A DNA stretch of 64,000 nt from Cymbidium sinense. Its lineage: Eukaryota; Streptophyta; Magnoliopsida; Asparagales; Orchidaceae. The DNA lies in NCBI GenBank assembly GCA_021442155.1, contig CM038214.1:313689001-313753000 (forward strand), read 5' to 3'. Shown here piece after piece: positions 10,816-23,377 of this stretch (position 1 is the stretch's first letter; each line of letters opens with the position of its first letter). The notes under the pieces were generated by a model, which was not told the origin of the DNA, searched no databases, and was given only the letters and a program-made list of their open reading frames with translations. A program made the translations under genes and the position numbers.

Positions 10816-11303
10816 TTTATGGAGTGTAATTTTAGTTGTACAAGTTATAGTGGTGGTGTTATGAGGTTAGGTGAACAAGTCATTAAAAAGTGTGAGTGAT
10901 TCAGATATTTAGACTCTATTGTTCAAAATGATTGTGAAATAGATGGAGATGTTATTAGTATAATTCAAGTTGGATGGTTGAAGTGGAGGAATGCATCTTT
11001 TGTGTTGATAGAAAAGTCTTCTTAACCGAAGGGAAAATTTTATAAGATGGCGATAAGACATGATGATTTATGGTGTAGAATGTTGGCCAATAAAAGAAGC
11101 ATGAGACTAAGTTATGTGTTGCTGAGATGAGGATGCTCAGGTGGATGAGTGGCTTTACTCTTAGAGATAAAATACAAAATGTGTTTGCTCAGAAAAAGTT
11201 GGGTAGCTCAATGGCGAGATAAAATTAGAGATTTAGATGGTTGGCCACATAAAGCGTCTGATCGCTAATTAGGAGAGTAGATGCATTAGATTTCCTTATG
11301 TGG
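10816..11303 (+). pseudogene. RTE-type LINE reverse transcriptase tail, copy c (eroded)
   Basis: This is the same RTE tail as copy b, with the same 5' start and the same 3' break (after the DALDLP region, next to GTGGATGGTTTTATT). It carries many small deletions, so no long frame survives. Words such as GATTTATGGTGTAGAATGTTGG and GAGGATGCTCAGGTGGATGA remain clear at 11,065-11,150. It sits one ~2.3 kb unit to the right of copy b and is best seen as its tandem duplicate. Confidence 0.83.
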
Positions 11304-12158
11304 ATGGTTTTATTTTTTTTATTTTAGGTTAAGGTTTAGGCTTGTATTTTATTTTTGTAGGTTTAGGTTTTAGGTTTCTATTTTCGGTTTATTTGTAGGT
11401 TTTTTTTAGTTTAGGTTTAGGTTTATTTTTAGCTTATTTTATTTTATTTAGGGTTTAGCTTTAGGTTTAGGTTTAGGTTTTATTTATTTTAGTTTAGTTT
11501 ATTTTAGTTTAGGTTTAGTTTATTTTAAGTTTAGGTTTTTCTTTCTAATTTAGGGTTTAAGTTTTATTGCTTATTTAACTTTAAGTTTATTTTTTAGGTT
11601 TAGATTTTATTTAGTTTTCTTTATTTTATTTTAGGTTTATTTTATTTTTATTTTAGGTTTAGTTTTTATTCTATTTAGGTTTCTTATTTTTTTTATTTAG
11701 TTTAGGTTTTTATTTTTTATTTTTAATTTTATTTATAATTTTTATTTTATTTTCCTCTTAGGTTTAGGTTTTAGTTTAGGTTTTTATATTATTTTAATTT
11801 TTAATTTTATTTTGGTTAAGGTTTTTAATTTATTTTATTTTTAGGTTTTATTTAGTTTTGGTTTAGGTTTTTAGCTTTTGAAGGTCTAGGGTTAGTTGAG
11901 GGTTTAGGGTTTAAGGTTAGTTGAGGGTTTAGGGTTTGGTGTTTGGGGTTTATGGTTTAGGGTTTGGGGTTTGAGGTTTATGGTTTAGGGCTTATGGTTT
12001 AGGGTTTACGGTTAGAGTTTTAGGATTTAGGGTTTAGGGTTTTAGTGTTTATGGTTTAGGTTTTAGGGTTTAGGGTTTTTAGGGATTAGGGTTTAGGGTT
12101 GATGGTTTATGTTTTAGGTCTAGGGTTCAGGTTTTAGTTTATGGATTAGGATTTTTGG
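11304..12158 (+). repeat. T-rich cassette and TTTAGGG block
   Basis: The cassette runs to about 11,880 and is nearly colinear with 9,024-9,590. TTTAGGG variants then run to 12,158 with the same GGTTAGTTGAGGG and GGTTTGGGG series as 9,590-9,860. No gene. Confidence 0.82.
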
Positions 12159-12599
12159 TTTTTCAATAGAGAATAAATTCAAATTCAACATTTGTTCTTT
12201 TCAATGTCATCAACCAAGTAACACATTAAGATAACCAAGACACAGGTGATGACATAGATAAAAAATGAGCACACATAGAGCAAATCAAAAACCCTAGATA
12301 ACTAGAACCGTCACAACCACAAAGACACAGTTCCATAAGCAACAGATCGGATTGGCCATTTTTCAGTTTTTCTAGTTCCCTTCATAACATCCTCAGCCTC
12401 TCGAGTAGCAAGATCTACCATCATATCCCTGATCTCTCCCTCCACCACCATAATGGTTGTAGCCTCCTTTGTTCCTCTCGCATCCATAACCACCACTACT
12501 CTAACCACCATCTGCATATCCACCAACACCTCTAGATCCCCACCACCATAGCCACCTTTTAGCCTAGTAGGAAGTGATGTTCTATCAAGGTTGCCCATT
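12159..12599 (-). pseudogene. GR-RBP 3' fragment, copy 4 (deleted and frameshifted)
   Basis: The 5' start at 12,599 (AATGGGCAACCTTGAT) matches the other copies, but small deletions after it remove parts of NGQNLDGRN and of the following Gly-rich segment. The tail from GGGRDQGYD through the C-terminal GN-RN is recognisable, with the stop at 12,363-12,365. The 3' UTR reaches the T run near 12,160. The 95-aa minus-strand open frame here is out of frame with the GR-RBP reading. Confidence 0.75.
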
Positions 12600-15500
12600 C
12601 TTAAGGTTTAGGTTTAGGTTTAGTTTTATTATTTTTTAGGGTTTAGGTTTATTTTTGAATTTACTTAGTTAATTTAGGTTTAGGTTTATGATTTGGGGTT
12701 TAGTGTTTAGGGTTTAAAGTTTAGGGTGGAGGTTTATGATTTAGGGTTTAGGGTTTTACGGTTTATTTTTTTAGGGTTTAGGGTTCAAGATTAGGATTTA
12801 AGGTGTAGGGTTTAGGGTTTTTTAGGATTTAGGGTATAGGGTTTAGCGTTGTAGATTTAGGGTTAGTTTTAGGGTTTAGGTTTTTTTTAAATTAAGTAAA
12901 CTGGTAGGTTTAGGTTTATTTAGTTTATTTTTTTTATTTTTTTAGTTTATTTTATTTTTTATTCTTATTTAGGTCTATATTTTTGAATTTAGTTTAGTTT
13001 ATTTATTTTAGGTTTATTTATTTTAGTTTAGATTTTTTATTTTAGATTATTTTTTAGGTTTAGGTTTATTTTTTAGTTGAGTTTTATTTTTATTTTGTTC
13101 TTTAGGTTTAGGTTTTATTTTTTATTTTTATATTTAGGTTTTGGTTTTTATTTTATTTTCTTAGGTTTAGGTTTTATGTTTTTGTTTTAGGTTTATTTTT
13201 AGGTTTTTTTTAGTTTAGGCTTAGATTTATTTTTAGTTTATTTTATTTTATATAGTATAGGATTGAGGGTTTAGGGTTTGGGGTTTAGTGTTTAGGGTTG
13301 TAAGTTTAAGGGTTTACGATTTAGGGTTTAGGGTTTTTGGGTTTAGGGTTTAGAGTTTTAGGGTTTAAGGTTTAGGGTTTAGGGTTTAGGGTTTAGAGTT
13401 TAGGGTTTTAGGGTTTAGGGTTTAGGGTTTAGGGTTTAGGGTTTTAGGTTTAGGTTTAGGTTTAGGTTATTTTGGTTTAGTTTAGGGTTTAGGGTTTAGA
13501 GTTTTTTTTTAGTAAATAGGTTCAAGTTTATTTTGTTTTTTATTTATTTGATTTGATTTGAATTTTTATTTTTATTTAGGTTTATTTTCTATTTTTACTT
13601 AGTTTATTTTATTTATTTTAGTTTAGGTTTTTTATTTTAGTTTATTTTTTATGTTTAGGTTTATTTTATAGTTGAGTTTTATTTTTATTTTATTTTTTAG
13701 GTTTATGTTTTATTTTTTATTTTTAGGTTTAGGTTTAGGTTTTTATGTTATTATTTTAGGTTTAAGTTTTAGGTTTTTATTTTAGGTTTATTTTTAATTT
13801 TTATTTTTTAGTTTACGTTTAGGTTTATCTTTAGTTTATTTTATTTTGTCTAGTTTGGGTTAAGTTAATTTTAGGTTCAAGTTTTGGTTTTATTTATTTT
13901 AGTTTAGGTTTAGATTTATTTTACTTTGTTAATTTTATTTTTCTTTTAGGTTTAGGTTTTTTTTAGGTTTTATTTTAATGCTTATTTTTTAGGTTTATGT
14001 TTTTATTTAGTCTTTATTTTATTTTGCTTTAGGTTTGTTTTATTTTTATTTTATGTTTAGTTTTTATTTAATTAAGGTTTTTTATTCTTTGGTTTATTTT
14101 AGTTTTTAGTTTAGTTTACATTTTTCTTTATTTTATTTAAGTTTATTTTTATTTTTATTTTATTTTATTTTTAGGTTTAGGTTTAGGTTTTAGTTTAGGC
14201 TTTTATTTTAGTTTATTTTTTTTTATTTTTTTATTTTATTTAGGTTTATGTTTTTTATTTATTTTATTTTTAGGTTTTTTTTAGTAGTAGGTTTAGGTTT
14301 AGGTTTTAGGTTTTTTAGGTTTTTTTTTATGGTTTTGGGGTTTATGGTTTAGGGTTTAGTGTTTTATTTAGTGTGTTTAGGGTTTAGGGTTTAGGGTTTA
14401 TTGATTATTTAGAGTTTAGGGTTTTAGGGTTTGCTTAGGGTTTGGATTTTGGGCTATTAACTTAGGTTTAGGATAGTTTAAGTTTAGGGTTTAGTGTTTA
14501 TAGTTTTAGGTTTAGGTTAGTTTAGGGTTTAGGGTTAGGGTTTAGGTTTTAGTGTTTATGGTAAGTTTAGGAGTTAGTTAGATTTAGGGTTAGTTTTGGT
14601 TTAGGTTTTTAGTTTTAATAGAGTTTAGGGTTTAGGTTTAATTAGTTTATTTGATTTAGGTTTATTTAGCATTTATAGTTTAGGGTTTAGGTTTAGTGTT
14701 TAGGTTTAGGTTTAGGGTTAGGTTTTATTTAGGAGTTAGGGTTTATTTAGGTTAGGTTATTTATTTATTAGTTTAGGTTTAGGTTTAGGTTTATTTAGGT
14801 TCATTTAGGTTTAGGTTTAGGTTTAGTTTAGGTTTATTATTTTATTTATATTTATTAGAGTTTTTTATTTTTTTTTTTTTTAGTTTTTTAGTTTTTTTAG
14901 GTTTAGGGTTTTTAGTTTAGTTTATTTTTATTTTTTTTTTTAGGTTTATTTATTTATTTTTTTTTTAGTTTAGTTTTTTAAATTTTAGGGTTTAAGGTTT
15001 AGGGTTAATTTAGGGTTTAGGGTTTAGGGTTTAGGGTTTAGGGTTTATGGTTTAGGGTTAGTTTAGGGTTTAATTTTTTAGGGTTTATAGTTTAGAGTTT
15101 AGGGTTTTGGGTTTAGAGTTTAGGGTTTTAAGGTTTAGTTTAGGGTTTAGGGGTTTAGGGCTTAGAGTTTAGGGTAGTAAGTTTGGGGTTTAGAGTTTAG
15201 GGTTTTGGGTTAGTTTTGAGGTTTAGGGTTTAGGGTTAGGTTTTTTTTTTATTTTTTATTTTTTATTTTTTTTAAATTAAGTAAACTTGTATGTTTAGGT
15301 TTATTTGGTTTATTTTTTCTTTAGTTTAGTTTATGTTATTTTTCATTTCAATTTAGGTTTATTTTATTTATTTATTTTAGGCTCATTTATTTTAATTTAT
15401 GTTTTTTATTTTAGTTTATTTTTTTATTTTAGGTTTAGGTATATTTTTAGCATACTTTTAATTTTATTTTATTTTTTAGGTTTAGGTTTTATTTTTTATT

Positions 15501-16236
15501 TTTAGGTTTTGATTTAGGTTTTTATTTTATTTTTTTAGGTTTAGGTTTTAGGTTTTTTATTTTAAGTTTAATTTTAGGTTTTTTTTTTAGTTTAAGTTTA
15601 GGTTTTTTTTACTTTATTTTATTTTATTTAGTTTAGGTTTATGTTAGGTTTAGTTTATTTTAGGTTTAGGTTTAGCTTTTGTTTATTTTAGTTTAGTTTA
15701 TTTTAGTTTAGGGTTTAGGGTTTATGTTTTATTTATTATTTATTTTAGGGTTTATTTTTATGTTTAATCTTTAGGTTTTGGTTTTTATTTAATTTTTATT
15801 TTATATTATATTTATTTTAGGTTTAATTTTTTTATTTAGGTTTTTTATTTTTTAATTTAGTTTAGGTTTTTATTTATTTTATTTTAGTTTAGTTTTAATT
15901 TTTTATTTTATTTTCTTTTTAGGTTTAGGTTTAGGTTTAGGTTTTAGTTTATGTTTATTTATTTATTTTATTTTTATGTTTTATCTAGTTTATGTTTAGG
16001 TTTTTAGCTTTTTAGGGTTTAGGGTTTATGGTTTTTTTTTGGGTTTAGGTTTTAAGGTTTATGTTTTTTCTTGGGTTTAGGGTTTAGGGTTTAAGGTTTA
16101 GGGTTTAGGTTTTAGGGTTTAGGGGTTATGGTTTAGGGTTTTAGGGTTTGGGCTTTATAGTTTTTACGATTTTGGGTTTAAGGTTTAAGTTTTAGGTTCA
16201 GGGTTCAGGTTTTAATTTAGGGTTTATGGTTTATGG
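12600..16236 (+). repeat. Telomere-like array with three T-rich cassettes
   Basis: TTTAGGG blocks lie at 12,600-12,880, 13,260-13,500, 14,330-15,240 and 16,015-16,236. Cassettes are at about 12,886-13,258 (short form), 13,503-14,330 and 15,262-16,015. The short form followed by GATTGAGGGTTTAGGG and a full cassette is repeated in the same order at 52,445-53,880. Bases 14,400-14,860 are a more scrambled mixture of TTTAGG and TTAGTTTAGG words. No coding sequence. Confidence 0.8.
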
Positions 16237-16680
16237 TTTTTTTAACAGAGAATAAATTTACATTCAACATTTCTTCTTTTTGATTTCATCAACCAAGTAA
16301 CACACCAAGTTTTATAAGACAAAAGCAATGACATAGATCAAAAATGAGCATGCATAAAGCAAATAAAATACCCTAGATAACTAGAACCGTCTCTATTGTA
16401 AAGACACAATTTCATAAGCGGTAGATCGGATGGGCCATTCTTCAGTTTCTCCAGTTCCCATCAGAACCACCCCAGCCTTTCAAGTAGCGAGTTCCACCAT
16501 CATATCCCCGATCTCTCCCTCCGCCACCGCCACAGATATAACCTCCATCGCACCTCACCTCCACCACCTTGCACCACCACCTCCATATCCACCTAGATCC
16601 CCCCAACACCCTTTGATGCAGTTGCCTTCACCTCCACCACGAACTAAGTTGATGGTAATATTTTAATCAAGGTTTATGTT
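16237..16680 (-). pseudogene. GR-RBP 3' fragment, copy 5 (heavily decayed)
   Basis: The 3' UTR and C-terminal coding part (GRDRGYDGG region at about 16,490-16,525, end codon near 16,442) are clear. The first coding third is deleted and altered (NGQNLDGRN cannot be read at 16,640-16,680). It is flanked by T7 at 16,237-16,243. The plus-strand 78-aa frame across it is a shadow. Confidence 0.72.
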
Positions 16681-19600
16681 CTTAGGGTTTAAGTTTAAGC
16701 TTACTTTTATTAGGTTTTAGAGTTTAGGTTTATTTTTAAATTTATTTAGTTACTTCAAGTTTAGGTTTAGGGTTTGGGGTTTAGGGTTTGGGGTTTACGG
16801 TTTAGGGTTTAGAGTTTAGGGTTTTACGATTTAGGGTTGTAAGTTTAGGGTTTAGGTTTTAGGGTTAGTTTTAGGTTTTGGGATTAAGGGTTTAGGGTTC
16901 TTTTTTAAATTATGTAAGCCGGTAGGTTTAGGTTTATTTAGTTTATTTTTAATTTATTTGAGTTTATTTAATTTTTATTTTTATTTAGGTTTATTTTTTA
17001 TTTCTGTTAAGTTTATTTTTTTAGGCCTATTTGTTTTAATTTAGGTTTTTTATTTTTTTATTATTTTTTAGATTTCAGTTTATTTTTTGGTTGAGTTTTA
17101 TTTTTATTTTATTTTTTGGTTTAAGTTTAGGTTTTTAATTTATTTTATTAGATTTAGGTTTTAGTTTTTTATTTTGTATTCATTTTTAGGTTTTATTTTT
17201 TAGTTAAGGTTTGGGTTCATTTTATTTTATTTAGTTTAGGTTTAGGTTTATTTTATTTTGTTTATTTTATTTTTATTTTAGGTTTATGTTTTCTTTTTTA
17301 GTTTAGGGTTTAGGTTTTATTTTTTATTTATTTTTAGGTTTAGGTTTTTAGGTAGTTTTTATTTTATTTTATCTTAAGTTTATTTTATTTTTAGTTTTTA
17401 TTTTATTTGGGCTTTTATTTTTTAGTTTAGTTTAGGTTTTTATTTATTTTATTTTAATTTTTTATTTAATTTATTTTTAAGTTTAGGTTTAGGTTTTAGT
17501 TTAGAAATTTATTTTATTTAGGTTTAAGTATTTTTATTCATTTTATTTTTATGTTTTATTTTGTTTAGGTTTAGGTTTTTAGGTTTTTATGGTGTAGCAT
17601 TTAGGGTTTAAGGTTTAAGGTTTAGGATTTAGGGTTTAGGGTTTTAAGGTTTAGGGTTAGGGTTTAGGGTTTTGGGTTTAAGGTTCATTGTCTAGGCTTT
17701 AGGGTTTAGACTTTAAAGGGCTTAGTGTTTCGGTTTTAAGGATTAGGGTTAGTTTAGGGTTAAGGGCTTAGGCTTAGGGTTAGGATTTTTAGGGTATAGG
17801 GTTTAGGGTTTAGAGTTAGTTTAAGGTTAGGGGTTAGGTTTACAATTTAGGGTTTAGGGTTTCGAGTTTAGGGTTAGGGTTAGGGTTTAGGGTTTACAAT
17901 TTAGGGTTTAGGGGTTAGGTTTAGGGTTTAGGGTTAGTTTAGGGTTTAAGGTTTTTTAGGCTTTAGGCTTTAGGGTTTAGGTTTAGGGTTAAGCATTTAG
18001 GTTTGTAGTTTAGAGTTTAGGGTTTAGGGTTTAGTGTTTTTTTAAAAAATTAAATATTTAGGTTTATGTTTATTTAGTTTATTTTTTATTTATTTTAGTT
18101 ATTTTATTTTTAATTTTATTTAGGCTTGTTTTCTATTTTTATTTAGTTTAGTTTATTTATTTTAGGTTTATTTATTTTAATTTAGGCATTTATTTTAGTT
18201 TATTTTTTAGGTTTAGGCTTAGGTTTATGTTTAATTTTTAGTTTATTTTTATTTTTATTTTAACTTTTAGGTTTAGGTTTTATTATTTATTTTTAAGTTT
18301 AGGTTTAGGTTTTTATTTTATTTTTTAGGTTTAGGTTTTAGGTTTTTATTTTAGGTTTATTTTTATGTTTTATTTTTTAGTTTAGGTTTAGGTTTATTTT
18401 AATTTAATCAAATTTATTTAGTTTATGTTTAGTTTATTTTAGGTTTAGGTTAAGGTTTAGGTTTACAGTTTATTTATTTTAATTTAGTTTATTTTAGTTC
18501 ATGTTTAGTTTATTTTATTTTGTTTATTTTAGATTAAGGTTTTTTTTAGTTTGGGGTTCAAGTTTTATTTTTTATTTATTTTTAGGTTTTTTAGGTTTAT
18601 TTCTTAGGTTTAGGTTTTTATTAATCTTTTATTTTATTTTATTTTAGTTTTTATTTTATTTAAGTTTTTAATTTTTAGGTTTATTTTAGTTTTTAGTTTA
18701 GTTTAAATTTTTATTTATTTTATTTTATTTTATTTTTTATTTTTTATTTTATTTTATTTTATTTTTACATTTAGGTTTAGGTTTAGGTTTAGGTTTTAGT
18801 TTAGGTTTTTATTTTATTTGATTTTATTTAGGTTGAGGTTTTTTTTATCTATTTTTTTAGCTTTTATTTATTTTAAGTTTAGGTTTTTTAGGTTTTTGGG
18901 ATTTAAGGTTTAGTGTTTATGGTTTGGGGCTTAGGATTTAGAGTTTAGGGTTGTAGGTTTTAGGGTTTAGGGTTTATGGTTTAGGGTTTAGAATTTTAGG
19001 GTCTTGGGTTTAAGGTTTAGGGTTTAGGGTTTAGGTTTTTAGGTTTTAAGATTTAGAGTTCAGGGTTTAGGATTTAAGGTTAGTTTTACGGTTTAGGGGT
19101 TAGGGTTACGATTGTTTTTTTATTTTATCTATTTTTTATTTTTTTATTTTTAGTTTTTTTTTTAAATTAAGTTAACTTGTAGGCTTAGGTTTATTTAGTT
19201 TATTTTTTATTTATTTTAGTTTATTTTATTTTTTGTTTTTATTTAAGTTTTTTTTTATTTTAATTTAGTTTAGTTTATTTATTCTAGGTTTATTTATTTT
19301 AGTTTAGGTTTTTTATTTTAATTAATTAATTTATTTATTTTTACGTTTTATTTTTTGGTTTATTTTTAGGATTAAGTTTTTTATGTTTTATTTTATTTAA
19401 TTTTACGTTTATTTTAGTTTTATTTTAGGTTTAGTTTTAATTTATTTAGGATTTTTAATTTTTTAGTTTAGTTTAGGTTTTATTTATTTTACTTTATTTT
19501 AGTTTTTATTATTTATTTATTTATTTTTTTTAGGTTAAGGTTTAGGTTTTAGTTTATTTTTTTATTTTATTTTATTTATTTTATCTTGGTTTAGGTTTAT

Positions 19601-19876
19601 TTATTTATTTAATTTTTAAGTTTTATTTTGTTTAGGTTTAGCTTATTAACTTTTTAGGGTTTAGTGTTTAGGTTTAGTTTATGGTTTAGGGTTTAGGGGC
19701 TTTTTTGGGGTTTAGGGTCAGGGTTTTATGGTTTATGGTTTAGGGTTTAGGGTTTTAGGGTTTAGGGTTTTGGGTTTTGGGTTTTGGGTTCTTAGGATTT
19801 AGGTTTAGGGTTTAGGGAGGGTTTAAGAATTAGGTTTAGGGATTAGATTTTAGTTTATGGTTTAAGGTTTTTGTTA
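16681..19876 (+). repeat. Telomere-like array with three T-rich cassettes
   Basis: Cassettes lie at about 16,905-17,592, 18,037-18,897 and 19,155-19,655, separated by TTTAGGG blocks (17,593-18,036 is a long one). The order cassette, GR-RBP copy 5, cassette, GTGTAGCATT junction, TTTAGGG block, cassette is repeated at 56,282-59,800. No gene. Confidence 0.8.
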
Positions 19877-20338
19877 TTTTTAAATAGCGAACAAATTCAG
19901 ATTCAACATTTCTTCTTTTCAATTTCATCAACCAAGTAACACACTAAGTTTCCTAAGACACAAGCGATGATATAGATAATAAATGAGCATCCATTGAGCA
20001 AATCAAAAACCCCAGATAACTAGAACTCTCCTTGTAAAGACAGTTCCATAGCGATAGGTCGAATCTATTATTATTTCTCTAGTTCCCATCATAACCACCC
20101 GGCCTCTTGAGTGGCAGGATCCACCATCATATCCCGATCTCTCCCTCCACCACCACCATGGCTATAACCTCCGTCACTCCTCCCACCTCCATAACCACCA
20201 CTGCTCCGGCCACCACCTCCATATCCACCAGCACCTCCAGATCCCCCACCACCACTATGATAATCGACGCCTCACCTCCTCCCTAAGATCTAGGCTAAGC
20301 GATTGGATGGCGTTCTTGCCATCAAGGATCTACCCATT
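19877..20338 (-). pseudogene. GR-RBP 3' fragment, copy 6
   Basis: The central Gly-rich part is very well kept on the minus strand (GGAGGYGGGGRSSGGYGGG, then SDGGYSHGGGG). The beginning is damaged by small deletions around 20,275-20,335, and the end is shifted and reads a stop in place of part of NWRN. The 3' UTR ends next to TTTTTAAATAGCG at 19,877-19,889. It is non-functional. Confidence 0.76.
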
Positions 20339-23300
20339 CTTAAGGTTTATGTTTAGGTTTATTAGGTTTTAGGGTTTAGGTTTATTTTTAATTTATTTAG
20401 TTACTTTAGGTTTAGGTTTACGATTTAGGGTTTAGCATTTAGGGTTTAGGGTTAGGGTTTATGATTTAGGGATTAGGGTTTAGGGTTTAGGGTTTAGGTT
20501 TTAGGGTTTATGGTTTTAGGGTTTAGGGTTTAGCATTAGGATTTAGGGTTTAGGGATTTTTAGGGTTTATGGTTAAGGGTTTAGGGTTTAGGGTTTAGGG
20601 TTTAGGATTTAGGGTTTATGGGTTTTTTATTTTTTATTTTTATTTTTTTAATTAAGTAATCCAATAGGTTTATGTTTATTAAGTTTATTTATTTAATTTC
20701 TATTTTAATTTAGTATAATTTATTTTTTATTTTTATTTAGGTATATATATATATTTAATTTAGTTTTTTTATTTTAGGTTAATTTATTTTAGTTTAGGGT
20801 TTTTATTTTAGTTTATTTTTTAGGTTTAGGTTTAGGCTTAAGTTTATTTTTTAGTTGAGTTTTCTTTTTATTTTATTTTTAAGGTTTAGGTTTTATTTTT
20901 TATTTTTAGGCTAGGTTTAGGTTTTTATTTTATTTTTTTAGCTTTCGATTTTAGGTTTTTATTTTAAGTTTACTTCTAGGTTTTATTTTTTAGTTTTGGT
21001 TTAGGTTTATTTTTAGTTTATTTATTTTATTTAGTTTAGGTTTAGGTTTAGGTTTAGTTTATTTTAGGTTTAGGCTTTATTTATTTTAGTTTAGTTTATT
21101 TTAGTTTAGGTCAAGATTTATTTTATTTCGTTTATTTCATTTTTATTTTAGGTTTAGGTTTTTTTAGTTTAGAGTTTTGGTTTTGTTTTTAATTTGTATT
21201 TAGGTTTATTTTTTAGGTTTAGGTCTCTATTTAGTTTTTATTTTATTTTATTTCAATTTTATTTTACGTTTAGTTTTTATTTTATTTAGGTTTTTTATTT
21301 TCAGGTATACTTTATTTTATAGTTTAGTTTAGGTTTTTATCAATTTTATTTTAGTTTATTTTATTTTATTTTTAGGTTTAGGTTTTGGTTTAGTTTAGGA
21401 TTTTATTTTATTTTATTATTTATTTTATGTAAGTTTAGGTTTTTTTATATATTTTATTTTTATGTTTTTTTAAGCTTTTTAGGTTTTTTTGGGTTTAGGG
21501 TTTAGGGTTTAGGGTTTTAATGTTTAGGGTTTTATGGTTTAGGGTTTAGGGTTAGGGTTTAGGCTTTAGGGTTTTGGGTTTTTACAGTGTAGGGTTTAGG
21601 GTTAGCTTAGGGTTTAGGGGTTTTGTTTTTTAATTAAGTAAACTAGTAGGTTAGGTATATTTACTTTATTTAACTTATTTTTTATTTATTTTACTTTATT
21701 TTATTTTTTCTTTTAAATTACGTTTAATTTTTATATTTATTTAGTTTACTTTATTTATTTCAATTTAAGATTTTTATTTTAGTTTATTTTTAGGTTTAGG
21801 TTTAGGTTTAGGTTTTAGCTAAGTTTTATTTTTTTATTTTTTAGGTTAATGTTTTATTTTTTTTTTAAGGTTTAAGTTTAGGTTTTTATTTTAATTTTTT
21901 AGGTTTAGGTTTTAGATTTTTATTTTAGTTTCATTTTCAAGTTTTATTTTTTAGTTTAGGATCAAGATTATATTTAGTTTATTTTATTTTATTTAGTTTA
22001 GGTTTAGGTTTAGGTTTAGTTTACTTTAGGTTTAGATTTGGGTTTTATTTATTTTAGTTTAGGTTTAGGTTTATTTTATTTTTATTTCAGGTTTAGTTTT
22101 TTTTTTAGTTTATGGTTTAGGTTTTATTTTTATTTAATTTTAGGTTTTATTTTTATGTTTAGGTTTTTATTTTATTTTATTTTATGTTTATTTCATTTTT
22201 ATTTTATGTTTAGTTTTTATTTTATTTTGTTATTTATTTTTAGGTTTATTATATATATTTTTTAGTTTAGTTTAGGTTATTATTTATTTTATTTTTATTA
22301 GTTTATTTTATTTTATTTTTAGGTTTAGGTTTAGTGTTTTGTTTATGTTTTTATTTTATTATATGTTTTATTTTATTAGGTTTAGGTTTTTTATTTATTT
22401 TATTTTTAGATTTTATATAGTTTAGGTTTAGGTTTTTAGGTTTTTAGGGTTTAGGGTTTATAATTTAGGGTTTAGGGTTTTAAGGTTTAGGGTTAGGGTT
22501 TAGGGTTTAGAGTTTAGGGTTTAGTGTTTAGGCCTTAGGGTTTATGGTTTTTAGGTTTTAGGGTTTAGGTTTAGGGTTAGCTTAGGGTTTAGGGTTAGTT
22601 TAGGGTTTAGTGTTTAAGGTTTAGGGTTTAAGCTTTTGGGTTTAGGGTTTTTAAGGTTTAGGGTTTAGGGTCTAGGGTTAGTTTAGGGTTTAAGGTTAGG
22701 ATTTAGGGTTTAGGGTTAAGAGTTTTGGGTTTAGGGTTTTGGGTCTAGGTTTTAAGATTTATGTTTTAAGGTTTAGGGTTTAGTCCTTATTTTTTTATTT
22801 TTTTTATTTTTCAGGTTTTAGGTTTATGGTTTAGGGTTTAAGATTTAGTGTTTATGGTTTTTTTTTAAATTAAGTAAATTGGTAGGTTTAGGTTTATTTA
22901 GACCATTTAGTTTATTATTTCTTTATTTTAGTTTAATTTAATTTTTATTTTTTATATATTTTTAGTTTAGTTTATTTATTTTAGGTTTATTTATTTTAGT
23001 TTAGGTTTTTTATTTTAGTTTTTTTTTAGGTTTAGGTTTATTTTTTAGTTGAGTTTTATTTTTTCAGTTTAGGTTTTATTTTTTATTTTTTAAGTTTAGA
23101 TTTAGGTTTTTATTAATTTAATTATGTTTAGGTTTTAGGTTTTTATTTTAGGTTTATTTTTAGATTTTCTTTTTTAAGTTTAGGCTTAGATTTATTTTTA
23201 GTTTAATTTATTTTAATTAGTTTAGGTTCAAGTTTAGGTTTAAGTTTTATTTATTTTAGTTTAGTTTATTTAGTCTAGGTATAGGCTTTTTTTAGTTTAG

Positions 23301-23377
23301 GGTTTGGGTTTTATTTTTAATTATTTTTTAGGTTTTATTTTTAGGTTTATTGTTTAGGTTTAGGTCTTTATTTAGTT
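20339..23377 (+). repeat. Telomere-like array with three cassettes, left array edge
   Basis: TTTAGGG blocks alternate with cassettes at about 20,645-21,490, 21,632-22,445 and 22,864-23,377. The last cassette is cut off at about 23,377 in the middle of its TTTATTTAGTT section, where the sequence switches to unrelated, C-containing DNA. This is the left border of the interruption. The 75-aa hydrophobic frame at 22,038-22,265 is repeat-derived. Confidence 0.8.
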
